From Arthrobacter beigongshangensis (GTDB taxonomy: Bacteria > Bacillota > Bacilli > Bacillales_A > Planococcaceae), in contig NZ_JADHDX010000015.1 in assembly GCF_016820585.1 (NCBI RefSeq), forward strand, positions 1 to 40,426: a stretch of DNA of 40,426 nucleotides. The letters run 5' to 3'. Of the stretch, positions 25,337-33,549 are shown one piece after another. Each line of letters opens with the position of its first letter. The first letter of the stretch is position 1. The notes beneath the pieces were generated by a model. It was not told the DNA's origin, searched no databases, and saw nothing but the letters and a program-made list of their open reading frames with translations. The position numbers were made by a program, and so were the translations under genes.

Positions 25337-26377
25337 TCAAAACTGTATGGCCTTCCCTGTTTCTGCCGACTCGTAAATGGCGTTGACGATTTTTTGAATG
25401 ATCAGTCCTTGCTCCGGTGTGCTTAATGGGGTCGTCCCTTCCAAACAACACGCTACAAATTGGTTAATTTCAAGTTGATGTCCATTTGTTTCTGGTAAAT
25501 AAGCGGGTGTACTATCAATAAGTGCATTGTATTTCTCCTGATAAATTTTCAAAGGAAAAATGTCTGCGCCGCCTTTATTGCCCATCAAAGATACTTGCAT
25601 CGTATCATCCTTTTCAACATTTGCGGCAAAAGCGGCCTCCAATGTTAATGTGGCTCCATTTTTGAACGTCACCATCCCCACAGCCATGTCCTCGACTGTA
25701 TAATTTTCATGATCCCACTCACCGAGTAGCCCAACACCTTTTTTATGGCCAATTTGCTGATGCGTTTTTCCTAACACAAGGTCAGGCTCTGGATACCCCA
25801 TGAGATAGAGGGCAGTATCAAGCATATGTACGCCAATATCGATTAATGGACCTCCGCCTTGTAACTCCTTATTCGTAAATACTCCCCAGCCTGGAATTCC
25901 TCTTCTGCGAATTGCGTGGACACGCGCAGAGTAAATATCGCCCATTTCTCCGGCATCGATAAATGATTTTGCAATCTTCACTTCAGGCCGATAGCGATAA
26001 TGGAAGCCGTACGTTAAAATTTTACCTGCATTTTTCGCTGCCTTGACCATTTGTTCAGCTTCTTCCACAGTCATCGCTGGCGGTTTTTCACACAGCACAT
26101 GACAGCCTGCCTTAAGTGCCGCAATTGTCGCTTCCGCATGAAATTTATTTGGCACGCAAACACTAACGGCATCTAACTTGACTGTTGCGAACATTTTTTC
26201 ATACGAATCAAAGACATGTGGAATCGCAAATTCCTTTGCTACTTCCTGTGCCCGTTCAATCGCCACATCAGCAATCGCAACAATTTCTACCTCATGCCCA
26301 CTATTTAAATAGCTTGGGATATGTACACTACTAGCAATTCCACCAGCACCAATGATTCCTACTCTTAATACTGTCAT
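25337..26377 (-). CDS. Gfo/Idh/MocA-family oxidoreductase, last gene of the ThuA cluster
   Basis: A 346-residue NAD(P)-dependent dehydrogenase of the classical type: Rossmann loop GIIGAGGIASSVHIP, catalytic lysine in HVLCEKPPAMT (about 91-101), YGFHYRYRPEV, and GGGPLIDIGVHMLDTALYLMG with the Asp and His of the catalytic helix. It differs clearly from the paralogue pair at 19108 and 27458, so it probably performs a different step (for example reduction of a 3-keto intermediate after the first enzyme oxidises it); that is inference. The ATG at 26377 is preferred over a GTG nine bases upstream. A terminator lies between it and the isomerase gene, so it may need read-through or its own promoter. 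Confidence 0.88.
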   Translation of the reverse strand: MTVLRVGIIGAGGIASSVHIPSYLNSGHEVEIVAIADVAIERAQEVAKEFAIPHVFDSYEKMFATVKLDAVSVCVPNKFHAEATIAALKAGCHVLCEKPPAMTVEEAEQMVKAAKNAGKILTYGFHYRYRPEVKIAKSFIDAGEMGDIYSARVHAIRRRGIPGWGVFTNKELQGGGPLIDIGVHMLDTALYLMGYPEPDLVLGKTHQQIGHKKGVGLLGEWDHENYTVEDMAVGMVTFKNGATLTLEAAFAANVEKDDTMQVSLMGNKGGADIFPLKIYQEKYNALIDSTPAYLPETNGHQLEINQFVACCLEGTTPLSTPEQGLIIQKIVNAIYESAETGKAIQF

Positions 26378-26415
26378 ACAGAACACTCTTTTCGTTAGTA
26401 GATTAAACTTACTTA

Positions 26416-26461
26416 AAAAAATTGTGCAGTATGAATTTCTCGCTCATACTGCACAATTTTT
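26416..26461. terminator. Terminator after the isomerase gene
   Basis: AAAAATTGTGCAGTATGA pairs perfectly with TCATACTGCACAATTTTT. It lies between the isomerase gene and the last oxidoreductase gene, and shares its inner stem GCAGTATGA/TCATACTGC with the terminator at 25264. Confidence 0.88.
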
Positions 26462-26470
26462 CTCAAACCT

Positions 26471-27439
26471 TTACACCCACCACATATCCGCAGACTGATC
26501 CTTGATCAACACCGATTTCAAATTCGTTACGGCGCGTGAAAATCCTTCATCAATCGACATCAATGGATCCTCATGCTCAATGCTGACCACATAATCATAG
26601 CCATACGTTCGGAGAGCACTCATCATATCCGACCATTCCTGGATACTATGCCCACAGCCAACTGATCTAAATGTCCAAGCACGTGTTTGTACATCCCCAT
26701 AAGGCTGCATATCTGTTAAACCATGCATGTTGACATTATCCTGATCAATAAACGTATCTTTCGCATGGAAATGGTGGATGGCATTCTCTTTGCCTAAAAT
26801 TTTAATTGCGGCGACTGGGTCAATCCCCTGCCACCATAGGTGACTCGGGTCTAAATTGGCTCCGATGGCAGGTGAAGTTGCCTGTCTTAATTTCAACAGC
26901 GTATATGGTGTGTGCACAGAAAAACCACCATGTAGCTCAATGCCAATTTTGACGCCATGCTCTTCCGCAAACTTCCCTTGTTCTTTCCAATAAGGAATCA
27001 GCTTTTCTTCCCATTGCCAATTATAAATATCCGAGTACTCGGTTGGCCACGGTGAGGTTGGCCAATTTGGTTGCTTGGAATCCTCATGAGCACCTGGTGT
27101 TCCTGAAAATGTGTTGACGACTGGAACGCCTAGTAGTTGTGCTAATTTAACCGTCTTAACGAATATATCATGCGCTTCCTGTGCTACTTGTTTGTCAGGC
27201 GACACAGGATTTCCATGACAGCTGAATGCGCTAATGGTCAGCCCGCGAGACTGCACTTTATCCAAATAGTCCTTACGCTTGTCTTCACTAGCTAATAACT
27301 CATCAACATTACAATGCGCATCTCCTGGATAGCCACCCGTTCCAATCTCAATTGCTTCCACACCTGCATTTTTCACATGATCCAGCATTTCTTCAAATGA
27401 CTTTTCTGCAAATAAAACTGCGAACACACCTAGTTTCAT
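26471..27439 (-). CDS. Sugar phosphate isomerase/epimerase family TIM-barrel protein (YcjR-like)
   Basis: A 322-residue xylose-isomerase-like (AP endonuclease 2 family) barrel. The metal site is readable: Glu in KIGIELHGGF, Asp/His in GANLDPSHLWW, His in HHFHAKD and Glu in VVSIEHED, in the order seen in YcjR and other Mn-dependent 3-keto-sugar epimerases. The start at 27439 has GGGGG about 8 nt upstream; the ATG five codons earlier precedes that site. It directly follows the 27458 oxidoreductase gene by 18 nt. Likely jobs are epimerising or isomerising a 3-keto-sugar made by its neighbours, or cleaving a 3-keto-C-glycoside as in DgpB/CarB-type enzymes; sequence alone cannot decide. Confidence 0.87.
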   Translation of the reverse strand: MKLGVFAVLFAEKSFEEMLDHVKNAGVEAIEIGTGGYPGDAHCNVDELLASEDKRKDYLDKVQSRGLTISAFSCHGNPVSPDKQVAQEAHDIFVKTVKLAQLLGVPVVNTFSGTPGAHEDSKQPNWPTSPWPTEYSDIYNWQWEEKLIPYWKEQGKFAEEHGVKIGIELHGGFSVHTPYTLLKLRQATSPAIGANLDPSHLWWQGIDPVAAIKILGKENAIHHFHAKDTFIDQDNVNMHGLTDMQPYGDVQTRAWTFRSVGCGHSIQEWSDMMSALRTYGYDYVVSIEHEDPLMSIDEGFSRAVTNLKSVLIKDQSADMWWV

Positions 27440-27457
27440 AAATGATGCCCCCATCCG

Positions 27458-28483
27458 TTATATTTTAGCGAACTGCTTTGTCTCCATTGATGCCAATGCA
27501 GCTAGAATAACCTCTAGCGATTTCATGCCTTCTTCTCCATTAATCAGCGGCTCTTTGTTTTGAACAATTGACTCTACAAAATGCTCAATAACATGCGTCG
27601 TCGTTTGTCCCCCTTCTGCATTCGACTGGATTGCACCTAAGGCGTAATTTACGACTTCCCCATTTTTATATTGGACGATTAGTGAATAGTCTGGATCATC
27701 CTCTAAACGTAATATAGCATGTTCACCGTAAATAATCGTTGAATTATCCTCCTTTGCTGTGTAAGCCCAGCTTGCTGCTAGTGTACCAATCACACCACTT
27801 GCAGACTTTAAAATGCAAACTGCATTGTCATCGACATCCGCATTTTCTTTCGCGCTCGTTTCGATAAAACCGGCAACCTCAACAAACTCTTCACCAAGCA
27901 AATAGCGGAGCAAATCAGCCTTATGTACACCAAGATCACCCATCGCACCTATGAAAGCCTGCTCCTTTTTAAAGAACCAGCTATTTACACCGTCTCTACT
28001 CCATTGCTCAGGTCCTCCATGACCAAAAGCAGTTCTAAAGCTATAAATCTTCCCGATTTCTCCGCTGGCAATTAACGCTCTCGCCTTCGCATGTGACGGA
28101 ACAAATCGTTGATTATGCGCAATCATCAGCTTTTTATCATTATTTTTTGCCGCTTGAATCATCGCTTCTGCTTCTTCTTTGGATGTCGCCATTGGCTTTT
28201 CACATAAGACATGACAGCCTGCTTCTAAGGCTGCAATGGATACGGGTGCGTGTAAATAGTTCGGTAAGCACACACTAACCGCATCGATTTGTTCAATTTC
28301 AAGTAGTTTTTTATAATCTGTATACGCTGTCGCACCGTATTGCTGAGCTACCTCTTGTGCTCGTTCTTCAACAATGTCACAAACCGCAACTATTTCTACG
28401 GCTGAATGATTTTCATATTCGCCTAAATGCCTAAATTGCGCAATGCTTCCGCAGCCAATGACTGCAACACGTAAAGTTGTCAT
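27458..28483 (-). CDS. Gfo/Idh/MocA-family oxidoreductase paired with ThuA
   Basis: A 341-residue NAD(P)-dependent dehydrogenase. It has the Rossmann loop AVIGCGSIAQFRH, the catalytic lysine in HVLCEKPMATS (about 93-103) and the subfamily motifs AHNQR, GHGGPEQW, NSWFFKK and GDLGVHKADLLRYLL, shared with the 19108 gene. Its position directly after thuA recalls rhizobial thuAB, whose ThuB dehydrogenase forms 3-keto-disaccharides, and E. coli ycjS, a glucoside 3-dehydrogenase. The start is fixed by AGGAG 8 nt upstream of ATG 28483; the 34-codon upstream extension lies partly in thuA. The gap to thuA is 20 nt, so the two are co-transcribed. Confidence 0.9.
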   Translation of the reverse strand: MTTLRVAVIGCGSIAQFRHLGEYENHSAVEIVAVCDIVEERAQEVAQQYGATAYTDYKKLLEIEQIDAVSVCLPNYLHAPVSIAALEAGCHVLCEKPMATSKEEAEAMIQAAKNNDKKLMIAHNQRFVPSHAKARALIASGEIGKIYSFRTAFGHGGPEQWSRDGVNSWFFKKEQAFIGAMGDLGVHKADLLRYLLGEEFVEVAGFIETSAKENADVDDNAVCILKSASGVIGTLAASWAYTAKEDNSTIIYGEHAILRLEDDPDYSLIVQYKNGEVVNYALGAIQSNAEGGQTTTHVIEHFVESIVQNKEPLINGEEGMKSLEVILAALASMETKQFAKI

Positions 28484-28503
28484 TTTCCCCACTCCTAATA
28501 GTG

Positions 28504-29229
28504 TTATTCGTTGTAATTTGCTATTTTTTCTAACGGCTTTGCTTTGCCGTACATAGGTGTTGGCGTATTCGAATTTGCAGACCATTTCACTGCATTGCGA
28601 ATGACCGTTTGCACATCCTCATTATGATAGGTCGGATACGTTTCATGTCCTGGACGGAAGTAGAAAATCTTTCCTTTACCACGCTTAAATGTGGCTCCAC
28701 TTCTAAAGATTTCTCCACCTTCAAACCAGCTGACAAACACTAATTCGTCGGGTGCTGGAATATCAAAATGTTCCCCGTACATTTCTTCTTTTTCGAGTTC
28801 GATATACTCGCCAATTCCCGCTGTAATCGGATGACTCGGTTCGACGACCCATAGACGCTCTTTCTCATCCGCCTCACGCCATTTTAGGTCACATGTTGTC
28901 CCCATTAACGTTTTGAAAATTTTGGAGAAGTGTGCAGAATGTAAGACAATGAGTCCCATGCCTTCCAGCACGCGCTTCCTCACTCTCGCTACGATTTCAT
29001 CATCCACTTCATCATGCGCAAGATGTCCCCACCAAACGAGTACATCCGTGGTTTTTAGCACTTCTTCCGTTAAACCGTGTTCTGGCTCATCTAGCGTTGC
29101 TGTTGTTACCTGATTATTATCTTGGCGTAAAAAGTCCGCAATCGCTCCGTGAATCCCTTCCGGATAAATTTCAGCGACAACTGGATTTTTTTGCTCATGG
29201 CGATTTTCATTCCAAACGACAATATTCAA
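28504..29229 (-). CDS. ThuA-family protein (trehalose-utilisation domain)
   Basis: A 241-residue protein with a class I glutamine amidotransferase-like fold. Recognisable family segments are the opening [27 protein letters not shown] near residues 62-75, the [14 protein letters not shown] loop near 91-104, a MYGEHFDIP stretch near 149-157, and [17 protein letters not shown] near 186-202. ThuA with ThuB is required for 3-keto-trehalose formation or processing in Sinorhizobium; the exact reaction is not firmly settled. It starts at TTG with AGGAGG about 9 nt upstream, and an operator-like site (29264-29277) lies just ahead. It heads the enzyme half of the cluster. Confidence 0.9.
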   Translation of the reverse strand: MNIVVWNENRHEQKNPVVAEIYPEGIHGAIADFLRQDNNQVTTATLDEPEHGLTEEVLKTTDVLVWWGHLAHDEVDDEIVARVRKRVLEGMGLIVLHSAHFSKIFKTLMGTTCDLKWREADEKERLWVVEPSHPITAGIGEYIELEKEEMYGEHFDIPAPDELVFVSWFEGGEIFRSGATFKRGKGKIFYFRPGHETYPTYHNEDVQTVIRNAVKWSANSNTPTPMYGKAKPLEKIANYNE

Positions 29230-29263
29230 ATTGAGTTCCTCCTACTTGGGTTGCACGAATTTA

Positions 29264-29277
29264 AGCAATCGGTTGCA
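29264..29277. promoter_or_regulatory. LacI-type operator upstream of thuA
   Basis: AGCAATCGGTTGCA is a palindrome-like site with a central CG, 35 nt upstream of the thuA start. Its right half CGGTTGCA recurs in both sites upstream of the binding-protein gene, so the regulator encoded next door probably controls both halves of the cluster. Confidence 0.65.
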
Positions 29278-29307
29278 TTTTTGAATAAAATTTCGCATTT
29301 CCCCTAG

Positions 29308-30327
29308 TCACAGGGGTAAACACGAATTTCTTTCCACAATAACAGTTGGAATAATAACGCTTTTCTTGAACATGGTTGGCTCTTTCACCAGTTCAATTAA
29401 ACAATTCGCTGACTCATAACCTAACTGAAAAATTTGAGTATCTACTGTCGTTAAAGGTGGATTGGATACCTTAGCGATGACAGAATCATTAAAGATAATC
29501 ATGCTCATATCATTAGGCACTTTAATACCTCTTTCACTCAAAGCCGTTAGTACAATTAATGCATTTAAGTCATCTGAAACGACTAATGCAGTCGGCGGTT
29601 CAGGCAAATCTAATAGTTCGCCAATGATTCGCCTTCCATGGTCAGGATTGAATGATATATTTTTAATATAACTCTTTGGAACAGTAAGGTTCTTCCCTTT
29701 AAGTGCCTGGCTAAAACCGTTGAGTCTCGCTTCACTTACTTCAAACTGCTCATCTTCTCCAATAAACGCAATTTTCTCATGACCCAAATTCAACAAAAAG
29801 TCTGTTGCTTCTTTTGCTGCTTGAATATTATCATTATCGACAAACATAATTTTACTAGACTCGATTAGCGGTTTACCAATGACAACGAAAGGAATACCCG
29901 ATTCGATTAAATAAGGGACTACTTTGTCATCTTTTTTGGAATATAAAACAATCATCCCATCCACTCGTTTTCCGCGGACCATTTTGACTGTATCATTAAA
30001 AATTTCTTCCTCAGATTCCCCTGTCGTTAAACTGATACTGAAATCGTATTTACTGCACAACGCACTAATTCCTCTAATAACTTCTGGGAAAAAGGAATTA
30101 TGCATCGTCTCTGATGTCGAGTTCTTCATAATAATCCCAATCGTTTTGGTGGATTGCGTCGCAAGCATTTGTGCATTGTAATTAAGGTGATAGCCCATTT
30201 CGTCCATCACTTTACGCACTTTTTGTTTTGTTTTGTCACTAATATGTGGGCTATCTGAGAGGACACGTGAAACAGTAGATGGGGCTACCCCCGCCCTTGC
30301 TGCAACATCTTTAATCGTAACTGACAT
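29308..30327 (-). CDS. LacI-family regulator, MalR-like
   Basis: A 339-residue repressor with HTH SVTIKDVAARAGVAPSTVSRV (residues 2-22), a hinge with GYHLNYNAQMLATQ, and a sensor domain. The N-terminus and overall sequence resemble MalR regulators of maltose/maltodextrin transport in Firmicutes. It follows the second permease by 21 nt as the last gene of the importer operon and precedes thuA, placing it between two transcription units that share an operator motif. The effector is presumably the imported glycoside or its breakdown product. A maltose role is possible, but no amylase or maltose phosphorylase gene is present. Confidence 0.9.
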   Translation of the reverse strand: MSVTIKDVAARAGVAPSTVSRVLSDSPHISDKTKQKVRKVMDEMGYHLNYNAQMLATQSTKTIGIIMKNSTSETMHNSFFPEVIRGISALCSKYDFSISLTTGESEEEIFNDTVKMVRGKRVDGMIVLYSKKDDKVVPYLIESGIPFVVIGKPLIESSKIMFVDNDNIQAAKEATDFLLNLGHEKIAFIGEDEQFEVSEARLNGFSQALKGKNLTVPKSYIKNISFNPDHGRRIIGELLDLPEPPTALVVSDDLNALIVLTALSERGIKVPNDMSMIIFNDSVIAKVSNPPLTTVDTQIFQLGYESANCLIELVKEPTMFKKSVIIPTVIVERNSCLPL

Positions 30328-30348
30328 AACCTACATCCTTCGTCTAAT

Positions 30349-31167
30349 TTATTTAACAGCACCTTCTGATACGCCTTCAATAATTTGTTTTTGTGCGAAG
30401 AAATAACCGATAATGACTGGAATGATTGCTATTGTCAATCCAGCTAATGCTAAATGCCATTGTTTTGTATATTGACCAAAGAACAAATACATTTTCAATG
30501 GGATAGTCGCACTTGAATCTGCCAATATAAGTGATGGGAGTAAATAATCATTCCAGATCCAGATAACATTCAGTATACCAACTGTCACTGAAATAGGCTT
30601 TAATAATGGAAAGATAATTTTCCAAAATACTTGGAATTTATTCGCACCATCAATAATTGCAGCCTCATCCAACGAGCTCGATATACCTGTCATGGCACCA
30701 TGGTACAAGAAAATGGATAGACTTGATCCAAATCCTAAATACATAAAAATAAGACCTGTACGATTCAGCATATCCACCTTACCAAAAAGTGAAACGAGTG
30801 GAATCATCACTGATTGGAATGGAATGAGCATTGCGGCAACAAATACTAAAAAGATAATGCCACTCAATCTACTCTTATTACGCGCCAGTGCATAGCCTGC
30901 CATTGAGGAAAAGATAATAATGACACTGACACCTAGAACAGTAATAAGTAGCGAGTTGAAAAGTGACCTCATAAAATCTAAGTCGGCAAAAGCCTTCACA
31001 AAGTTATCCATCGTGTATTCTTTTGGTAATCCAAGTACATCCGTAAAGATTTCTCTTTTCGTTTTGAATGCATTGACTATCATTAAGTAAAAAGGAGATA
31101 ACCATAATAAAGCAAGCACCAGACCTAAAAGCTCGATGAGATACAAATTACGTTTACTTCGCTTCAT
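30349..31167 (-). CDS. CUT1 sugar ABC transporter permease (MalG-like)
   Basis: A 272-residue inner-membrane subunit with six membrane segments. The EAA loop that docks the ATPase is visible as DEAAIIDGANKFQVFWKIIFP near residues 167-187. It overlaps the preceding permease gene by one base (TAATG), so translation is coupled. It is the partner of the 31167 permease and the 32138 binding protein. No ATP-binding gene adjoins it. Confidence 0.95.
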   Translation of the reverse strand: MKRSKRNLYLIELLGLVLALLWLSPFYLMIVNAFKTKREIFTDVLGLPKEYTMDNFVKAFADLDFMRSLFNSLLITVLGVSVIIIFSSMAGYALARNKSRLSGIIFLVFVAAMLIPFQSVMIPLVSLFGKVDMLNRTGLIFMYLGFGSSLSIFLYHGAMTGISSSLDEAAIIDGANKFQVFWKIIFPLLKPISVTVGILNVIWIWNDYLLPSLILADSSATIPLKMYLFFGQYTKQWHLALAGLTIAIIPVIIGYFFAQKQIIEGVSEGAVK

Positions 31168-32027
31168 TACAAGTCTACCTCCCGCTTTTTATTATAATAA
31201 ACTTGTGTAATTGCAACAGCCGCTATAATAATGAAGAAAATAACCGCTTGTGTTTGAGCATAAGCCATTTTATTTTCAGTAAAAGCCGTTTTAACAATAC
31301 TCATCGCAACCATTTGCGTAGAATTATAGGGCCCACCATTTGTCAACGACAAGTTTTGGTCGTAAATTTGAAACGAATTGGACAATGTTAAAAACATACT
31401 TACTGTAAATGCTGGTGCGACAAGCGGAAAGGTGATATTTCGAAAGCGCTGAAAACTAGATGCGCCGTCAATTTCGGCAGCTTCTAATAAATCCTTTGGA
31501 ATGTTCTCCAGATAAGCAATGTAGATAATCATAATGTACCCTGCCATTTGCCAAGATGTCAAAATGACAAGGCCCCAAAAGCCAGTTGCAGTCGTAGATA
31601 ACCATCCTGTTAGCGCTTCAATACCAAGTAAATCTCCTAAACTTCCAAAAACGCTGATGAATACAAACTGCCAAATAAACCCTAAAATAAGACCGCCAAT
31701 TAAATTCGGCATGAAGAAAACCGTTCGCATCAAACTACTTGTTTTCATTTTTCGAGTAACAAGTAAAGCGAGACCTAAGCCTAAAAAATTAAGAAGTATG
31801 ACGGAAGTTACGGCAAATTTCGTCGTAAACCAAATGGATGCTCTAAATTCAGCATCTTTCAATAAGGTGATGTAGTTTTTAAAGCCTAGAAATTCAGTTG
31901 CCGCCATCCCGTTCCAGTTCGTAAAGGAATAAATAAAACCATAAACAAACGGCACAATGATGACAATACCTAAACTTAAAATGACTGGCATCAAAAATAA
32001 CCAAAATGATAAATCTCGGTTACGCAT
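31167..32027 (-). CDS. CUT1 sugar ABC transporter permease (MalF/UgpA-like)
   Basis: A 286-residue membrane subunit with six segments and the EAA loop LLEAAEIDGASSFQRFRNITFP near residues 183-204. The ATG at 32027 is chosen because GGGGGTG lies about 6 nt upstream; the longer frame begins at a TTG inside that site. It is second in the operon, separated from the binding-protein gene by 110 nt that contain a hairpin. Confidence 0.95.
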   Translation of the reverse strand: MRNRDLSFWLFLMPVILSLGIVIIVPFVYGFIYSFTNWNGMAATEFLGFKNYITLLKDAEFRASIWFTTKFAVTSVILLNFLGLGLALLVTRKMKTSSLMRTVFFMPNLIGGLILGFIWQFVFISVFGSLGDLLGIEALTGWLSTTATGFWGLVILTSWQMAGYIMIIYIAYLENIPKDLLEAAEIDGASSFQRFRNITFPLVAPAFTVSMFLTLSNSFQIYDQNLSLTNGGPYNSTQMVAMSIVKTAFTENKMAYAQTQAVIFFIIIAAVAITQVYYNKKREVDL

Positions 32028-32051
32028 AGCTGGCACCCCCAATATGTAGTA

Positions 32052-32087
32052 CAGCTAACAAAAACTTTTCATAGTTTCTGTTAGCTG
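32052..32087. promoter_or_regulatory. Hairpin between binding-protein and permease genes
   Basis: CAGCTAACA pairs with TGTTAGCTG, with AAACT/AGTTT continuing the stem. No T-tract follows, so it is probably a stabilising or partially attenuating element favouring binding-protein mRNA. Confidence 0.6.
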
Positions 32088-32137
32088 CATTGTGCTATCT
32101 TTTATTATATACACTAAGACAGCCTAGTATCTTAATT

Positions 32138-33445
32138 TTATTTCCGTTCTTCTTCCCATTTCGTTCTTGATTGAGTCATGACTTCGTCCCAATCCATCCC
32201 ACCACTTAAATACTTTTGAATATTTGCGCCAAGTGTTTCCTGATTCCATCCAGTTGGGCTTGCTTGATAGACCCATCCTTCAATTGTGTTTCCTGCTTCA
32301 GCATACTCATAGATTTTTTGTGAAAGTGGATCGGAAATTTTAGTTGCATCGTAGCCTTTATAAGCTGGAATAAATTTGAAATCTTCAAGTACAGCAGTCT
32401 TTCCTGTTTCAGATGTATACATCCAATCCAAGAAATCTTTACTTGCCTGTACTTTTGCTGGATCACTCTTGCCATTTACAGCCCAGAACATCGGTACACC
32501 TGCCGGAATCTTACCTTCAAAGCCCTCAACTGGAACCGGAAGAATACCGATACCATTTTCCGCTAGCTCTGAATCCATATCGTAAACTGAGTTATAGACC
32601 CAGTTTCCTTGTTGGATCATTGCTACTCTTTCTAATGAAAATAATTGTTCAACTTGTTGAGAGTAGTCTAGGCTTAAAATTGGCTGAACAGAATATTTGT
32701 TTTGCAAATCAAGGTATCTTTTCAGCTCATCACCTTTTTCAAATGCAATCGTTTCCGCTTTATAAGCTTCTGAAATATCGTTATTAAATTCCGGTGCAAT
32801 AAACATATTCGATATGTGATCACCTAGAACCCATAGTTCTTTCGCTGGTAATGCGAATACTGCATCAATGCCTAGGTCTGCTTTTTTACTATCTAGTAAT
32901 TCAACCGCTTCTTGCAAATCAGCAAATGTAATAATTTCATCTGGGTTAATGCCAGCTTTGTCTAAAATCGATTTATTGAAAATTAAACCGTAACCTTCCT
33001 GGTTAAATGGTAATCCAAGAACTTTATCACCATCTTGTACAGCAGTTAATGTTCCATCTAAAGATGCAGCAACCGCTGCCGTGTCAGAGACATCTGCTAA
33101 GTACTCTTTGTATTCTTCAACAGCTGATGGTCCACCTACGTTAAAAATGTCTGGCTCTTCACCAGAAGAAAATGATGTTTTTAAACTTGCACCGTAATCA
33201 TTTCCACCACCAACGGTTTTAACATTAATTTTTACATTGGGATTTTCTTTTTCATAGACTTTAACTAAACTTTCAAATTGATCTTTAATTTCTACTTTAA
33301 ATTGGAAAATGTCTATTGTTACCTGATCACCAGTAGCTTCCGTTTTTTCTGTTTCTCCATCTTCCGCTGGTGTACAGCCAACTAACGCGAAGATAGAAAG
33401 GAATATTACAGACAACAAGCTGATCGAATACTTTTTGTTCTTCAT
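32138..33445 (-). CDS. Sugar-binding lipoprotein of the CUT1 importer
   Basis: A 435-residue type 2 extracellular solute-binding protein. A lipoprotein signal ends at LVGC (Cys about 24), then an acidic linker precedes the mature domain (VTIDIFQFKVEIKDQFESLVKVYEKENP). Ligand-pocket aromatics of the kind found in oligosaccharide receptors occur in GNWVYNSVYDMD and GWVYQASPTGWNQET. AAGGGGAG precedes the ATG. It is the first gene of the importer operon, and two operator-like sites lie upstream. The family serves glycosides and oligosaccharides; the actual ligand cannot be read from sequence. Confidence 0.93.
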   Translation of the reverse strand: MKNKKYSISLLSVIFLSIFALVGCTPAEDGETEKTEATGDQVTIDIFQFKVEIKDQFESLVKVYEKENPNVKINVKTVGGGNDYGASLKTSFSSGEEPDIFNVGGPSAVEEYKEYLADVSDTAAVAASLDGTLTAVQDGDKVLGLPFNQEGYGLIFNKSILDKAGINPDEIITFADLQEAVELLDSKKADLGIDAVFALPAKELWVLGDHISNMFIAPEFNNDISEAYKAETIAFEKGDELKRYLDLQNKYSVQPILSLDYSQQVEQLFSLERVAMIQQGNWVYNSVYDMDSELAENGIGILPVPVEGFEGKIPAGVPMFWAVNGKSDPAKVQASKDFLDWMYTSETGKTAVLEDFKFIPAYKGYDATKISDPLSQKIYEYAEAGNTIEGWVYQASPTGWNQETLGANIQKYLSGGMDWDEVMTQSRTKWEEERK

Positions 33446-33468
33446 ACAATCTCCCCTTTTCCCTAAAA

Positions 33469-33482
33469 TGAATACGGTTGCA
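33469..33482. promoter_or_regulatory. LacI-type operator, proximal to the binding-protein gene
   Basis: TGAATACGGTTGCA lies 23 nt upstream of the start codon and shares CGGTTGCA with the sites at 29264 and 33536. Confidence 0.55.
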
Positions 33483-33535
33483 TGATTTCACAAGAAGTGA
33501 TTTTCATATAGCACTTTCATACTATATATAATTTG

Positions 33536-33549
33536 TGAAACCGGTTGCA
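33536..33549. promoter_or_regulatory. LacI-type operator, distal, upstream of the binding-protein gene
   Basis: TGAAACCGGTTGCA contains the palindromic core AACCGGTT and lies 67 bp from the proximal site. An AT-rich TATATA stretch between the two could be the -10 region, so looping or promoter occlusion is plausible. It is one mismatch from the cre consensus. Confidence 0.6.
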
